Source: Clostridiales bacterium (GTDB lineage Bacteria > Bacillota > Clostridia > Oscillospirales > Acutalibacteraceae). Taken from it: a stretch of DNA of 64,000 bases. Every line of letters begins with the position of its first letter. Position 1 is the first letter of the stretch. Location: contig JAILOG010000007.1 in assembly GCA_024690965.1 (NCBI GenBank), positions 32,498 through 96,497 on the forward strand, in the 5' to 3' direction. This document shows, in pieces, positions 44,016-52,291 of this stretch. A program made the position numbers and the translations under genes. The notes below the pieces were generated by a model. The model searched no databases, had not been told where the DNA came from, and saw nothing but the letters and a program-made list of their open reading frames with translations.

Positions 44016-47000
44016 AGAGGCTGAAGAAATACTAAAAAAAGAGTATCATATCGATAACTTTACATACCTGATGAGAGATGTCCTTCTGCCTGATTATTTT
44101 GAGGATAAGCATGAGATCTCCTACAACAATCAAGTTTTTGCATCCGTAACTATGCTTGGAGTATCATCATCGTGCGAAGTGACGGTGTTCGAAGTGCATT
44201 TGAACGATGGCACTCAGAATCGCCGGGTCGCCATTACGCAAGAGATGTTTCGCATATTAAGGGGGTTGCGTATCAATAATGCCATAGTTTCTTTTGTTAA
44301 TGCCGACAAAAGAAACTATCGTATTTCCTTGCTCACAAGCAAGTATGAGTTCGATGGTGAAAAAGTCGTTAAAATTCTTTCTAATCCAAGAAGATTGTCA
44401 TACAGTCTCGGATTTGGAACTAAAACTAAAACCGCCTATAAATTTCTTATAGAAAAAGGTAAGGTCAATAGTTTTGACGAACTTGTTGCACGTTTCTCGG
44501 TGGAGGTGGTTAATAAGCAGTTTTACTCCGAGATTGCAACCGCATTTACCGAACTTGTTGGCGGTGAAAGAAACGGTAAAAAATATGAAAAGCTATTAAA
44601 CATGCATAGTGTCGTTGATTACAACAAATACGCAGAGTTTAGCGTGCGATTAATCGGTCGTATTATGTTTTGTTGGTTTTTAAGGGAGAAAAGGAGCGAG
44701 AAGGGCATATCATTGCTTCCTGATGATATGTTGACGATTAATACTGTTGAGAGTTCTGTAAACTATTACCATCATATACTTGAACCTCTGTTTTTTGAAT
44801 TGTTGAACACAGATCAGCGCTGGAGAAAGCATGAATTTCAAACCGATTATTACAATCAGGTTCCGTTTCTTAATGGTGGATTATTTAGCCCCCATACAGA
44901 TGATAGGTACAAATACGATCCTGTAAACCATTGCGGTATATTTGGTGTAGTTACAATTCCAAATGAATGGTTTATTAGACTCTATACCATATTAAATGAG
45001 TATAATTTCACTGTTGATGAAAACACCGCATATGATATTGAGCTTTCTATTGATCCAGAAATGTTAGGAAGAATATTTGAGAACCTTTTAGCTGAAATTA
45101 ACCCTGAAACTGGAGAAAATGCAAAGAAAAGTACAGGTAGCTTTTATACACCACGTGATATTGTGGACTATATGGTAGATAGTAGCCTTCTTGAATATCT
45201 GAAAACAAAAACCGAAATTAATGAAAACAAGCTTCGGGCGTTGATTAGTTATTTTAAAGAAGATGACGAAGATGTTCAATTTTCAAAGCAAGAGAAAAAA
45301 GCAATTATCGATTCACTTTATACTATAACTACGCTTGATCCCGCGTGCGGATCTGGTGCGTTCCCTATTGGTATGCTGCAAAAAATAGTATATATTTTGC
45401 AGGAGTTGGATCCAGAAGCAACTCTATGGTTTGATAAAGCTACTGAAAATGTCAGCATTTTCATTAAAAAGGAATTTGAAAAAAAGTTTAATTCGGGTTC
45501 TTTGAATTATATTCGCAAACTAAGCGTAATACAAAACTCTATTTTTGGAATTGATATTCAACCTATCGCAGTTGAGATTTCCAGATTAAGGTGTTTTCTG
45601 TCCCTGATTATTGAAGAGCGTGTTTTTGATGATGAGGAGAACCGTGGTATCAATCCATTACCAAATCTCGATTTTAAATTTATCGTTGCTAATTCTTTGA
45701 TAAAACTCCCCGATGAATCAAATTCTGATTTTCCTAATATGTATATGTTTGAAAACCAGGACTATATTGACGAATTAAAGGCGGTTAGAGAAGAGTACTT
45801 TAACGCAGAATTGGGAAGAAAAACACAGCTGATAATCGAATTTGGAAACATACAAAAGAGAATTTTTCAAGATATTATTGATAGATTAAAAGGAGGATCG
45901 TCTGATCGATATAGAGCCTTGGTGGATTGGTCACCTTTCGAAAATAAAATAACTGATTGGTTTGAGCCTGATTGGATGTTCGGAATCAAAGATGGTTTCG
46001 ATATTGTAATTGGCAATCCTCCATATATACAATTGCAAAAAAGCGTATCATCAGAGACTTCACAAAAACTTGGTGATATATACAAAGATCAAAAATATCA
46101 GACATTTACAAAGACTGGTGATATATACTGTCTATTTTACGAAAGAGGCAATCAATTATTACGACACGGCGGTATTCTTTGTTACATTACCAGTAATAAG
46201 TGGATGAGGGCTGGATATGGTGAGCGCCTTAGAGGATACTTAGCCAATAACACTAATCCTAAAATGCTGATAGATTTTAGTGGCAAAAAAGTATTTGAAA
46301 ACGCCACTGTAGATGTGAATATAATATTATTCGAGAAAGCAAGAAATAAACTGAAAACAAAGACTTGTATTATAAAAGACGATTGCTTAAATAATTTGAG
46401 CGTTTATGTTGAGCAGCATGGTTTAACAAGTGATTTTTCGACCTCTGAGAGTTGGTTGATTTTATTGCCGCTTGAAAACAGCATTCGCGCCAAAATGAGA
46501 ACTCAAGGTGTTCCTCTTAAAGAGTGGAACCTTCGAATTAATCGAGGAATATTAACAGGTTTTAATGAAGCGTTCATTATTTCGACTGAAAAGAAAAACG
46601 AACTAATTTCAGCAGACCCAAAATCTGCCGAAATTATTCGACCGATTCTTCGTGGCAGGGATATAAAGCGTTATGCGTTCTCGTTTACTAACCTATGGCT
46701 AATTGCAACATTTCCTAGTCGACATTATGACATTGAAGATTATCCTGCAGTTAAAAAGCATTTATCATCATTCGGCGTAGAGAAACTTGAACAAACAGGA
46801 AACAAACATTATGTTGATGGCGTTGAAATAAGGGCTCGGAAGAAAACCGGGAACAAATGGTATGAAACCCAAGACAGCATCAGTTATTGGAACGATTTTT
46901 CTATGCAGAAAATCGTATGGGGAAATCTTTGCCTTTCAGCACAATTTGCATTAGCAGATGAAGATTATTATATTAGCGCCCCGTCGCCCATGATTGTTCC

Positions 47001-47301
47001 AGGAAATAAATATGTTTTAGCTGTGCTTAACTCTCGTCTAGGTGATTGGTATATCAGACAGCTTGGCGTAACCAGAAATGGCGGGTATTTTGAATACAAA
47101 CCAATGTTTGTTGAACAATTACCAGTCCCAATCCTCTCTGAAAACGAACAAGCTATATTTATTACTCTAGTTGATAAAATTCATGTTTCAAAGGAAAAGA
47201 GTGAAGACACTTTAGCTCTAGAAGAGGAGATAAACAAGCTAGTCTATCAATTGTATGATCTAAACAAAGAAGAAATAGCTTATATCGAAAAAGCCGAATA
47301 A
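44002..47301 (+). CDS. Eco57I-like N6-adenine methyltransferase with C-terminal recognition domain (phase-variable)
   Basis: 1099 aa. Motif I TLDPACGSGAFPIGML is near residue 446 and motif IV IVIGNPPYIQL near 670, with GSFYTPRDIVDYMVDS upstream, as in Eco57I/PglX-type enzymes. The C-terminal TaqI-like specificity domain starts about residue 800 and contains ENSIRAKMRTQGVPL, EIIRPILRGRDIKRY and YVLAVLNSRLGDWYIRQL. No N-terminal nuclease motif is seen; cleavage would come from the PLD-helicase. Bases 46398-46515 are one arm of a 118-bp inverted repeat. Inversion would replace residues 839-1099 with the silent domain and give a 1093-aa enzyme of different specificity. Confidence 0.88.
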   Translation: MLTIKEAEEILKKEYHIDNFTYLMRDVLLPDYFEDKHEISYNNQVFASVTMLGVSSSCEVTVFEVHLNDGTQNRRVAITQEMFRILRGLRINNAIVSFVNADKRNYRISLLTSKYEFDGEKVVKILSNPRRLSYSLGFGTKTKTAYKFLIEKGKVNSFDELVARFSVEVVNKQFYSEIATAFTELVGGERNGKKYEKLLNMHSVVDYNKYAEFSVRLIGRIMFCWFLREKRSEKGISLLPDDMLTINTVESSVNYYHHILEPLFFELLNTDQRWRKHEFQTDYYNQVPFLNGGLFSPHTDDRYKYDPVNHCGIFGVVTIPNEWFIRLYTILNEYNFTVDENTAYDIELSIDPEMLGRIFENLLAEINPETGENAKKSTGSFYTPRDIVDYMVDSSLLEYLKTKTEINENKLRALISYFKEDDEDVQFSKQEKKAIIDSLYTITTLDPACGSGAFPIGMLQKIVYILQELDPEATLWFDKATENVSIFIKKEFEKKFNSGSLNYIRKLSVIQNSIFGIDIQPIAVEISRLRCFLSLIIEERVFDDEENRGINPLPNLDFKFIVANSLIKLPDESNSDFPNMYMFENQDYIDELKAVREEYFNAELGRKTQLIIEFGNIQKRIFQDIIDRLKGGSSDRYRALVDWSPFENKITDWFEPDWMFGIKDGFDIVIGNPPYIQLQKSVSSETSQKLGDIYKDQKYQTFTKTGDIYCLFYERGNQLLRHGGILCYITSNKWMRAGYGERLRGYLANNTNPKMLIDFSGKKVFENATVDVNIILFEKARNKLKTKTCIIKDDCLNNLSVYVEQHGLTSDFSTSESWLILLPLENSIRAKMRTQGVPLKEWNLRINRGILTGFNEAFIISTEKKNELISADPKSAEIIRPILRGRDIKRYAFSFTNLWLIATFPSRHYDIEDYPAVKKHLSSFGVEKLEQTGNKHYVDGVEIRARKKTGNKWYETQDSISYWNDFSMQKIVWGNLCLSAQFALADEDYYISAPSPMIVPGNKYVLAVLNSRLGDWYIRQLGVTRNGGYFEYKPMFVEQLPVPILSENEQAIFITLVDKIHVSKEKSEDTLALEEEINKLVYQLYDLNKEEIAYIEKAE
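46398..46515 (+). repeat. Left arm of the 118-bp perfect inverted repeat
   Basis: Begins GAGCGTTTATGTTGAGCAG and ends CTCAAGGTGTTCCT, inside the methyltransferase gene; reverse complement identical over 118 bp to 48076-48193. The arm ends exactly on a codon boundary (838 codons from the start). Confidence 0.95.
46618..46664 (+). repeat. Inner 47-bp inverted repeat, left copy
   Basis: CCAAAATCTGCCGAAATTA ... GGCAGGGATAT, coding for the PKSAEIIRPILRGRDI block; identical to the reverse complement of 47927-47973 although flanks are diverged. Confidence 0.9.
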
Positions 47302-47307
47302 TCTATA

Positions 47308-48135
47308 TTATTCCATGATGAACTTTGTCTCTTCATCAGTAAGTTCATATAACGAGCAAAATATTTTCTCGATATCTTCATCTACTGAATAACCTTCTTG
47401 TCGCAGGTTATAAAGCTTTGATAATTCTTCTTCGGTTTTTTCAGAAGGAAGAATTAAAGAGATTTCTTTCAAAAAGCTTTCACCTTTTCCACCGGTAGTG
47501 TTTGCTTGAGGTAACACAATTTTTGTGAATAGTTTACTGTTTATAAAAGAAAGAATGTATAGCAAATGTTCGCCTGTTATAAGATAGCATTTATTATTTA
47601 GCATATATCCCGCGTCAACCAAACATGCGTTCATTGCATCGCTTATTTCACGATATACTATTTTTTGCTTAAAGAATTCGTTCCAATACTTTGCGCCCCA
47701 TCTTTGAAGTGCATACCATTCGTATCTTATTCCAGTCTCAGCTTTATTTCGTTTTGATAACTGCGGTTTGTATGAAAGCAAGTGATTATACACCGCGGGA
47801 TAACTAAACGCAAACATTTCTTCAGCTTCTTTTGATGAACCCGTAATGCTTACATCGTTTTGTAATGGAAAGTGCCAAGGCAAAAATATTAACCATAAAT
47901 TTGCAAATGAATATTGATACCGGTTAATATCCCTGCCACGAAGAATCGGTCGAATAATTTCGGCAGATTTTGGATCTGTGGCTATTAATTCATTCCTCTT
48001 CTCTGTTGTAATAATAAATGCATCGTTGCAACCAGTTTTTATTCCATAGTTAATTGAGAGATTCCATTCTGACAAAGGAACACCTTGAGTTCTCATTTTG
48101 GCGCGAATGCTGTTTTCAAGCGGCAATAAAATCAA
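47308..48135 (-). CDS. Silent alternative recognition-domain cassette (gene fragment)
   Basis: 275 codons from a TTG, with the frame open to 48193. It begins ILLPLENSIRAKMRTQGVPL, identical to the expressed gene within the repeat, then diverges (SEWNLSINYGIKTGCNDAF), re-matches over PKSAEIIRPILRGRDI, and ends LYELTDEETKFIME. It has no methyltransferase motifs, no ribosome site and an in-frame stop just beyond the repeat arm, so it is not expressed in this orientation. It is convergent with the active gene; the two stop codons are 6 bp apart. Frames match across the repeat, so inversion yields a continuous fusion. Confidence 0.9.
   Translation of the reverse strand: MILLPLENSIRAKMRTQGVPLSEWNLSINYGIKTGCNDAFIITTEKRNELIATDPKSAEIIRPILRGRDINRYQYSFANLWLIFLPWHFPLQNDVSITGSSKEAEEMFAFSYPAVYNHLLSYKPQLSKRNKAETGIRYEWYALQRWGAKYWNEFFKQKIVYREISDAMNACLVDAGYMLNNKCYLITGEHLLYILSFINSKLFTKIVLPQANTTGGKGESFLKEISLILPSEKTEEELSKLYNLRQEGYSVDEDIEKIFCSLYELTDEETKFIME
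47927..47973 (-). repeat. Inner 47-bp inverted repeat, right copy
   Basis: Partner of 46618-46664 within the silent cassette; a second possible crossover track inside the invertible segment. Confidence 0.9.
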
Positions 48136-48193
48136 CCAACTCTCAGAGGTCGAAAAATCACTTGTTAAACCATGCTGCTCAACATAAACGCTC
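48076..48193 (-). repeat. Right arm of the 118-bp perfect inverted repeat
   Basis: Reverse complement of 46398-46515, lying 36 bp before the invertase start codon. Confidence 0.95.
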
Positions 48194-48229
48194 TCTTATA
48201 TATATCAAACAAAAAGGAGAATAAGATTT

Positions 48230-48832
48230 ATGTTTTATGGTTACATCAGAGTGAGCAGTGATAAACAAACTGTTGAAAACCAAAGATTTGAAATTAACCA
48301 TTTTGCCCGAGAAAAGGGGTTTGTGATCGACGGTTGGATCGAGGAAACTATCAGTGGGACAAAGAATTACGACAAAAGGCAGCTAGGAAAACTTCTGAAT
48401 CGTATTAAAGCAGAAGATGTTATTATATGTTCAGAACTATCTCGCTTGGGTCGCAATCTTTTTATGATAATGGAAATCCTTAACACTTGTATGAACAAAG
48501 GTTGTAAGGTGTGGACTATAAAAGATCAATATCGCCTTGGCGACGATATTGAGAGTAAAGTATTGGCATTTGCTTTCGGATTATCCGCGGAAATTGAGCG
48601 CAATCTTATTAGTCAGCGCACCAAAGAAGCATTAGCGCGTAAAAAAGCTGAGGGTATTACTTTAGGTCGACCAAAAGGAAGAAAATCTTCTATAGTTAAG
48701 CTAACTGGAAAAGAACAGACCATTAGAGATCTTCTTAATGCTGGTGTATCAAAATGTGAAATCGCTAGAATCTTTAAAGTGAATAGAATGACTGTTGCTA
48801 ATTTTATAAATAATAGAATGAAACAGAATTAA
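48230..48832 (+). CDS. Mpi-like serine DNA invertase
   Basis: 200 aa small serine recombinase: MFYGYIRVSSDKQTVENQRFEI (nucleophile Ser9), GWIEETISGTKNYDKRQLGKLL, SELSRLGRNLFMIMEIL, the E-helix AFAFGLSAEIERNLISQRTKEALARKKAEGITLGRPKG, then a helix-turn-helix (ISKCEIARIFKVNRMTVANFI-type). It resembles the Bacteroides Mpi invertase family. ATG 48230 follows AAAAAGGAGAATAAG. Its position at the edge of the repeat makes it the obvious enzyme for flipping the recognition domain. Confidence 0.92.
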   Translation: MFYGYIRVSSDKQTVENQRFEINHFAREKGFVIDGWIEETISGTKNYDKRQLGKLLNRIKAEDVIICSELSRLGRNLFMIMEILNTCMNKGCKVWTIKDQYRLGDDIESKVLAFAFGLSAEIERNLISQRTKEALARKKAEGITLGRPKGRKSSIVKLTGKEQTIRDLLNAGVSKCEIARIFKVNRMTVANFINNRMKQN

Positions 48833-49382
48833 ATTCTATTCAAAAGTCATTAGTTTATTCTATACTGAAGATTAATTTAATATGATAAAAAGCAGGTAAA
48901 AGAAACAATCCCGTTATTATGTAAAGTATAGCATTGACCAATCAATTCTCTGCGTCGAGCTCAAAAAAGGTCGGCGCTTTTTTGTTTCAGATAAGTTTAA
49001 AAAAATTTTAAACTTTTTTAAAAAATCGGGAATATTTCTCCTCTGCCACCTCGTTATTATATAGAGGGATATTTTGAAACAACTTTAAGTCTATTGAGAA
49101 TACCGCGCCAACATATTATAATTCTCGTTTGCTTATTTAAAACTACTCCAACTTTTTTACATACAAAAACCGCAGCAGGCGTTTACTGTACAAGTATTTG
49201 CACAGTAAGCCGTCTTTAGCTTTAAATATTTCAAAATCCATTGAAATCCACGGTAATCTTATATATAATCATTTTGTCAGAGGCAAGTGCATTTTTACGC
49301 AAATTAATAATATATCTTGTCCCTGAGTATCAAATCAAAAAGCTTACAACAAGAATCGTTAAAGCTAAAGGAGGCGTTTATT
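48833..49382 (+). other. Conserved leader of the sigma-like gene (element B)
   Basis: 550 bp without a gene. From about 48957 it parallels 30664-31094: a T-rich block after GGTCGGCGC, motif copy 3, and the CCGCAGCAGGCGTTTACTGT block. The left 120 bp after the invertase show nothing specific. Confidence 0.55.
49029..49068 (+). promoter_or_regulatory. Element promoter-like motif, copy 3
   Basis: GGAAT with CCTCT/AGAGG flanking GCCACCTCGTTATTATAT, as at 30741. Confidence 0.6.
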
Positions 49383-50219
49383 ATGACACTCGACACAACT
49401 TTACTCGACCTTGACCGCGCGCCGACAATACTCGAAATGCGTGCGTTTTTCAAAAAACATGATTGGTCTGCCGCAAAAATTTCGGAGCCAAAATCCCGAT
49501 CACACGAAGACCATGAGACAGTCAGTTATGTTCAACGCATAATGGACGCCGCCTTTGAAAAAGAAGCCCGCAAAAGAGGTATGCCTGCTTGGTCAGGATA
49601 TTTGGATCATACCGTCATGGTTAACGGTAACAAATTTCAAGACAATCCACTTATCGCGCTGCGTGATAATGTGGAGGATTTAGTTTCGGACGGAGTACGG
49701 ATGCTGCTCACCGGTCCGGATGAAATTGTTGATTCTATCCTCAATGAATTTAATCCTGATGATCCGGAGCTTGATAAAAAAGCAGATGATTTTATGCATA
49801 CAGCCATCGGAACGATGCTTGATGTAATGCAATACGATCAATTTGCCGATATCGTTCATGGGTTATCCGCCGCAGAGGATTTTAATCCGCATTTGTATCC
49901 GAACTTTCGCGCGCAAGATCACAACAAAAAATGGTACCATACCGATTCCGATATAAAGGTGGAGTATTGTCCCGATCCTGAATCAAAACTTCCTCCCGAG
50001 CGCACGATCGTAGATCCCGAGCGAATTGCCATTTTCAACTTGATGGTTGAGGACTACTGGAACACACTCGACGATACGGAAAAGAAAATTCACCGACTCA
50101 CCGAATATGGATACTCGCAGAATGAGGTTGCCAAAAAACTCGGATATGCCGGTAATAGCGCGGTATGTAAACGGCTTCAAAAAATGCGTGTAAAATTCCG
50201 TGATGCTACAGGATATTAA
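49383..50219 (+). CDS. Sigma-factor-like regulator, element B
   Basis: 278 aa, paralogue of the gene at 31095 with the same N-terminal PTILEMRAFFKKHDWSAAKI and C-terminal region-4-like helix-turn-helix (LTEYGYSQNEVAKKLGYAG). ATG 49383 follows AAAGGAGGCG; the frame stays open upstream but without a better ribosome site. The helix-turn-helix differs from the element A copy at several exposed positions, so the two may have somewhat different targets. Confidence 0.65.
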   Translation: MTLDTTLLDLDRAPTILEMRAFFKKHDWSAAKISEPKSRSHEDHETVSYVQRIMDAAFEKEARKRGMPAWSGYLDHTVMVNGNKFQDNPLIALRDNVEDLVSDGVRMLLTGPDEIVDSILNEFNPDDPELDKKADDFMHTAIGTMLDVMQYDQFADIVHGLSAAEDFNPHLYPNFRAQDHNKKWYHTDSDIKVEYCPDPESKLPPERTIVDPERIAIFNLMVEDYWNTLDDTEKKIHRLTEYGYSQNEVAKKLGYAGNSAVCKRLQKMRVKFRDATGY

Positions 50220-50265
50220 GAAGTCGAAAATATTTTAATATTTTTTTAAAAATTTTAAAAATTCA

Positions 50266-50305
50266 GGAATATTTTTTTTCTGCCACCTCGTTATTATATA
50301 GAAGG
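50266..50305 (+). promoter_or_regulatory. Element promoter-like motif, copy 4
   Basis: Same motif, but the arms are TTTCT and AGAAG: the second C to T change on the left is compensated by G to A on the right, and the outer pair becomes T-G. Confidence 0.6.
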
Positions 50306-50382
50306 ACTTTTTGAATAAGCAAGTGGACTTTTTGAAAACACCGATGCAATTTGACAGAGGCAAGCGGTGGAACAGTACGCTT

Positions 50383-50403
50383 TTTCGGTAGCCGCTACCG
50401 AAA
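50383..50403. promoter_or_regulatory. Palindrome upstream of the element B GRPK gene
   Basis: TTTCGGTAGC and GCTACCGAAA around C. Its left flank matches element A copy 1 and its right flank copy 2, as if recombination between them had removed 49 bp. Confidence 0.7.
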
Positions 50404-50426
50404 TTCATTTATTATGGAGAACTATC

Positions 50427-50885
50427 ATGATGGAAGAGAAAAAGAAAAAGAGGGGACGACCAAAGGTTGATGCCAGCCTGACCGAAACCGTCTATCGGGA
50501 AAGCCGGCGTCAAGCAGTTAATCGGAAATACGTGTTTGACGGAGTCGGCGTTCTGATGGACGGCGGGGAACAAATCCCGGATAACAAATTGCTTTACAAC
50601 CTTGCTGAGTCGAAAAAAGAATTTGTAAGCCGCAACGGAATTCTGGAGCAAATCGGTCGTATGGATCAACAGGATCACGCTTCTTTTGGCGACTGTGTTT
50701 ATATCGCAAATCTCGCTGCGGCTGCCGTGAAAGCAGGAGCAAAGTCTAGAGAAATTGAAAAAGCGATCCGCGCCGTTCGCATGGCGATGAAACAAGCGGC
50801 TCCCGTTCCGGAGGCGGAAGAAAACCTCTACAAGGTCGGCGTCGCTGTGAAAGCCCTGAAGCGGCTGTCCGAGAATCGGGAGTAA
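50427..50885 (+). CDS. GRPK-motif element protein, element B
   Basis: 152 aa, close paralogue of the protein at 32169: KKRGRPKVDASLTETVYRESRRQAVNRKYVFDG, GGEQIPDNKLLYNLAESK, then Ala-rich helices. ATG 50427 follows GGAG. It is directly preceded by one palindrome rather than two, so its control may differ from element A. Function unknown; putative DNA-binding regulator. Confidence 0.6.
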   Translation: MMEEKKKKRGRPKVDASLTETVYRESRRQAVNRKYVFDGVGVLMDGGEQIPDNKLLYNLAESKKEFVSRNGILEQIGRMDQQDHASFGDCVYIANLAAAAVKAGAKSREIEKAIRAVRMAMKQAAPVPEAEENLYKVGVAVKALKRLSENRE

Positions 50886-51419
50886 ACCATATAAAAAATG
50901 CTTTCAGTATGGTTCACCGCAGGTTTCCTTTTTGGGAACTTGCGGTGAATTGTTTATCACATATTTAAGAATATTGCGCCCACTTTTTTGATAATGTTTG
51001 AAAAAGTGAAAATCTATTATTTAATAACTGCCCCCACTTTTCAATACCACAATCAAATATTATTGTTCTTACATATTATACGATCAGACCGACGAAACAT
51101 AATCGCCGGTCTTTTCTTTTGCTCAAAATTTTTTAACTCAGGAACAATTTGCTTTTCTTAACCTGTTCTACATATGAGAAAGAAATCCAAGCGAAGAATC
51201 GTTAATTAGATTTAAAAAATATTGCACCCTTTCAAAAACATGCTTTGCAGTTATTTAATAACTGCCTCCACTTTTACATAGCATTGGTTCTGACCGACGG
51301 AGATCCGCCGGTCTTTTCTCATGCTCATTTTTTGAAAGGAGGGATAACATGACTTTGATTTATTATGATTCAGCTTAGCAAGCACTGCATTTGGATGTAC
51401 ACATCACAAACGCAACTTG
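50886..51419 (+). other. Mob leader of element B with three conserved hairpins
   Basis: Contains the CCGCAGGTTTCC/GGGAACTTGCGG hairpin (50917-50945), GACCGACG...CGCCGGTC with T-run (51087-51116) and GACCGACGG-AGAT-CCGCCGGTC with T-run (51292-51317), in the same order and spacing style as 32637-33104. I see no gene. Confidence 0.6.
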
Positions 51420-51498
51420 TTAGGGGCATCTCGCCTGCCGGCTCGGTCAGCGCTTCTGCCTTCGGCAGAGGTCTCCACCGGAGACCCGCCGCCCCTAA
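51420..51498. other. Nested inverted repeats, candidate oriT of element B
   Basis: An outer TTAGGGGC/GCCCCTAA encloses CTGCC-TTC-GGCAG and GGTCTCC-ACC-GGAGACC, making a cruciform immediately upstream of the mobC-like gene. It is unrelated in sequence to the element A candidate apart from a GGGGC motif, consistent with the different mob genes. Confidence 0.45.
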
Positions 51499-51531
51499 AA
51501 CCCCAAAAAGCAAAAGAAAAGAGGTATCAAA

Positions 51532-51885
51532 ATGAAAAGAAGTAATCGAATCAATTTTTGGCTAAGCGATAAAGACCTTGCTGAAATTGACAGGAAAGCG
51601 AAATCGTCAGGTATCTGCCGCTCGGAATTTATAAGAAAGCTTATCCGTGAGGCTAAAATCATTCCTGCGCCTGACGTGGACTTTTCGGCATACGCAGAAA
51701 AGTTTAAGCACCTTGGCTATGTCCTTAACAAAATTGTAAAAGAGTATAACGCCGTGGGCGCACTCAATAACAAAGCCGCGAATACCGTATGGGAAGAAAT
51801 CATATCACTTGCAGAACAGCTAAGGAGTGAACTGATTGATAAAACAATTAATTTGGAGGTGGATTACCACGGAAACAAGAAATGA
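51532..51885 (+). CDS. MobC-like ribbon-helix-helix protein, element B
   Basis: 117 aa: NRINFWLSDKDLAEIDRKAKSSGICRSEFIRKLIREAKI, a ribbon-helix-helix like relaxosome accessory proteins, then a helical C-terminus. It is only distantly similar to the element A protein. The ATG follows AAAGAGG. The next ORF starts inside its 3' end, mirroring mobC-relaxase overlap in element A. Confidence 0.65.
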   Translation: MKRSNRINFWLSDKDLAEIDRKAKSSGICRSEFIRKLIREAKIIPAPDVDFSAYAEKFKHLGYVLNKIVKEYNAVGALNNKAANTVWEEIISLAEQLRSELIDKTINLEVDYHGNKK

Positions 51886-52210
51886 CAGTAACTATGTTTG
51901 CCTTCGCGTTACTCTGGAGGAAAGGGCAATGTATGATGAAAAACGCGCTAAAACACTTTTCAGCGGAAAGACATTACTTTTGAATTGCCTATGCGGTGAT
52001 GTGCTTCGTGAGCATCCTCCGAAAGAAGCGTCGGAGATTCATCATCAATTGCTTAAAATTAGCTTAAATATTATGAATCTATCATCATCGAGAAATGGTC
52101 CGCTGCCTGAACAAATAAAACTCTACGGTAACCGTCATCATCGATTAAACAAGATAATAACGGATATAACAGGTATTCTTTACTTGGCGCATCTTTGGAA
52201 AGATGAATGA
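51836..52210 (+). CDS. Hypothetical protein in the relaxase position of element B
   Basis: 124 aa from TTG 51836, preceded by AAGGAG with 8-nt spacing. The segment YVCLRVTLEERAMYDEKRAKTL looks like a ribbon-helix-helix start; the rest is helical (IHHQLLKISLNIMNLSSS). No relaxase histidine motif is present. It may be a second oriT-binding protein, or the element may rely on a relaxase in trans. Start uncertain. Confidence 0.5.
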   Translation: MIKQLIWRWITTETRNDSNYVCLRVTLEERAMYDEKRAKTLFSGKTLLLNCLCGDVLREHPPKEASEIHHQLLKISLNIMNLSSSRNGPLPEQIKLYGNRHHRLNKIITDITGILYLAHLWKDE

Positions 52211-52291
52211 TACCGGCTCAGACATTCGACACGCTGTTTGCCGAATTTAAGAAAACACAGCAAAAATAAAAAATCAAAAGGAGGGTTTTCC

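Noticed and set aside
40722..47301. DISARM or BREX locus
   Set aside because: The helicase and PglX-like methyltransferase recall parts of these systems, but drmA/drmB/drmC and brxA/brxB/brxC/pglZ genes are absent.
30741..50305. CRISPR array from the repeated 40-nt motif
   Set aside because: Only four copies at kilobase spacing, always upstream or downstream of the same gene pair; no regular spacers and no cas genes.
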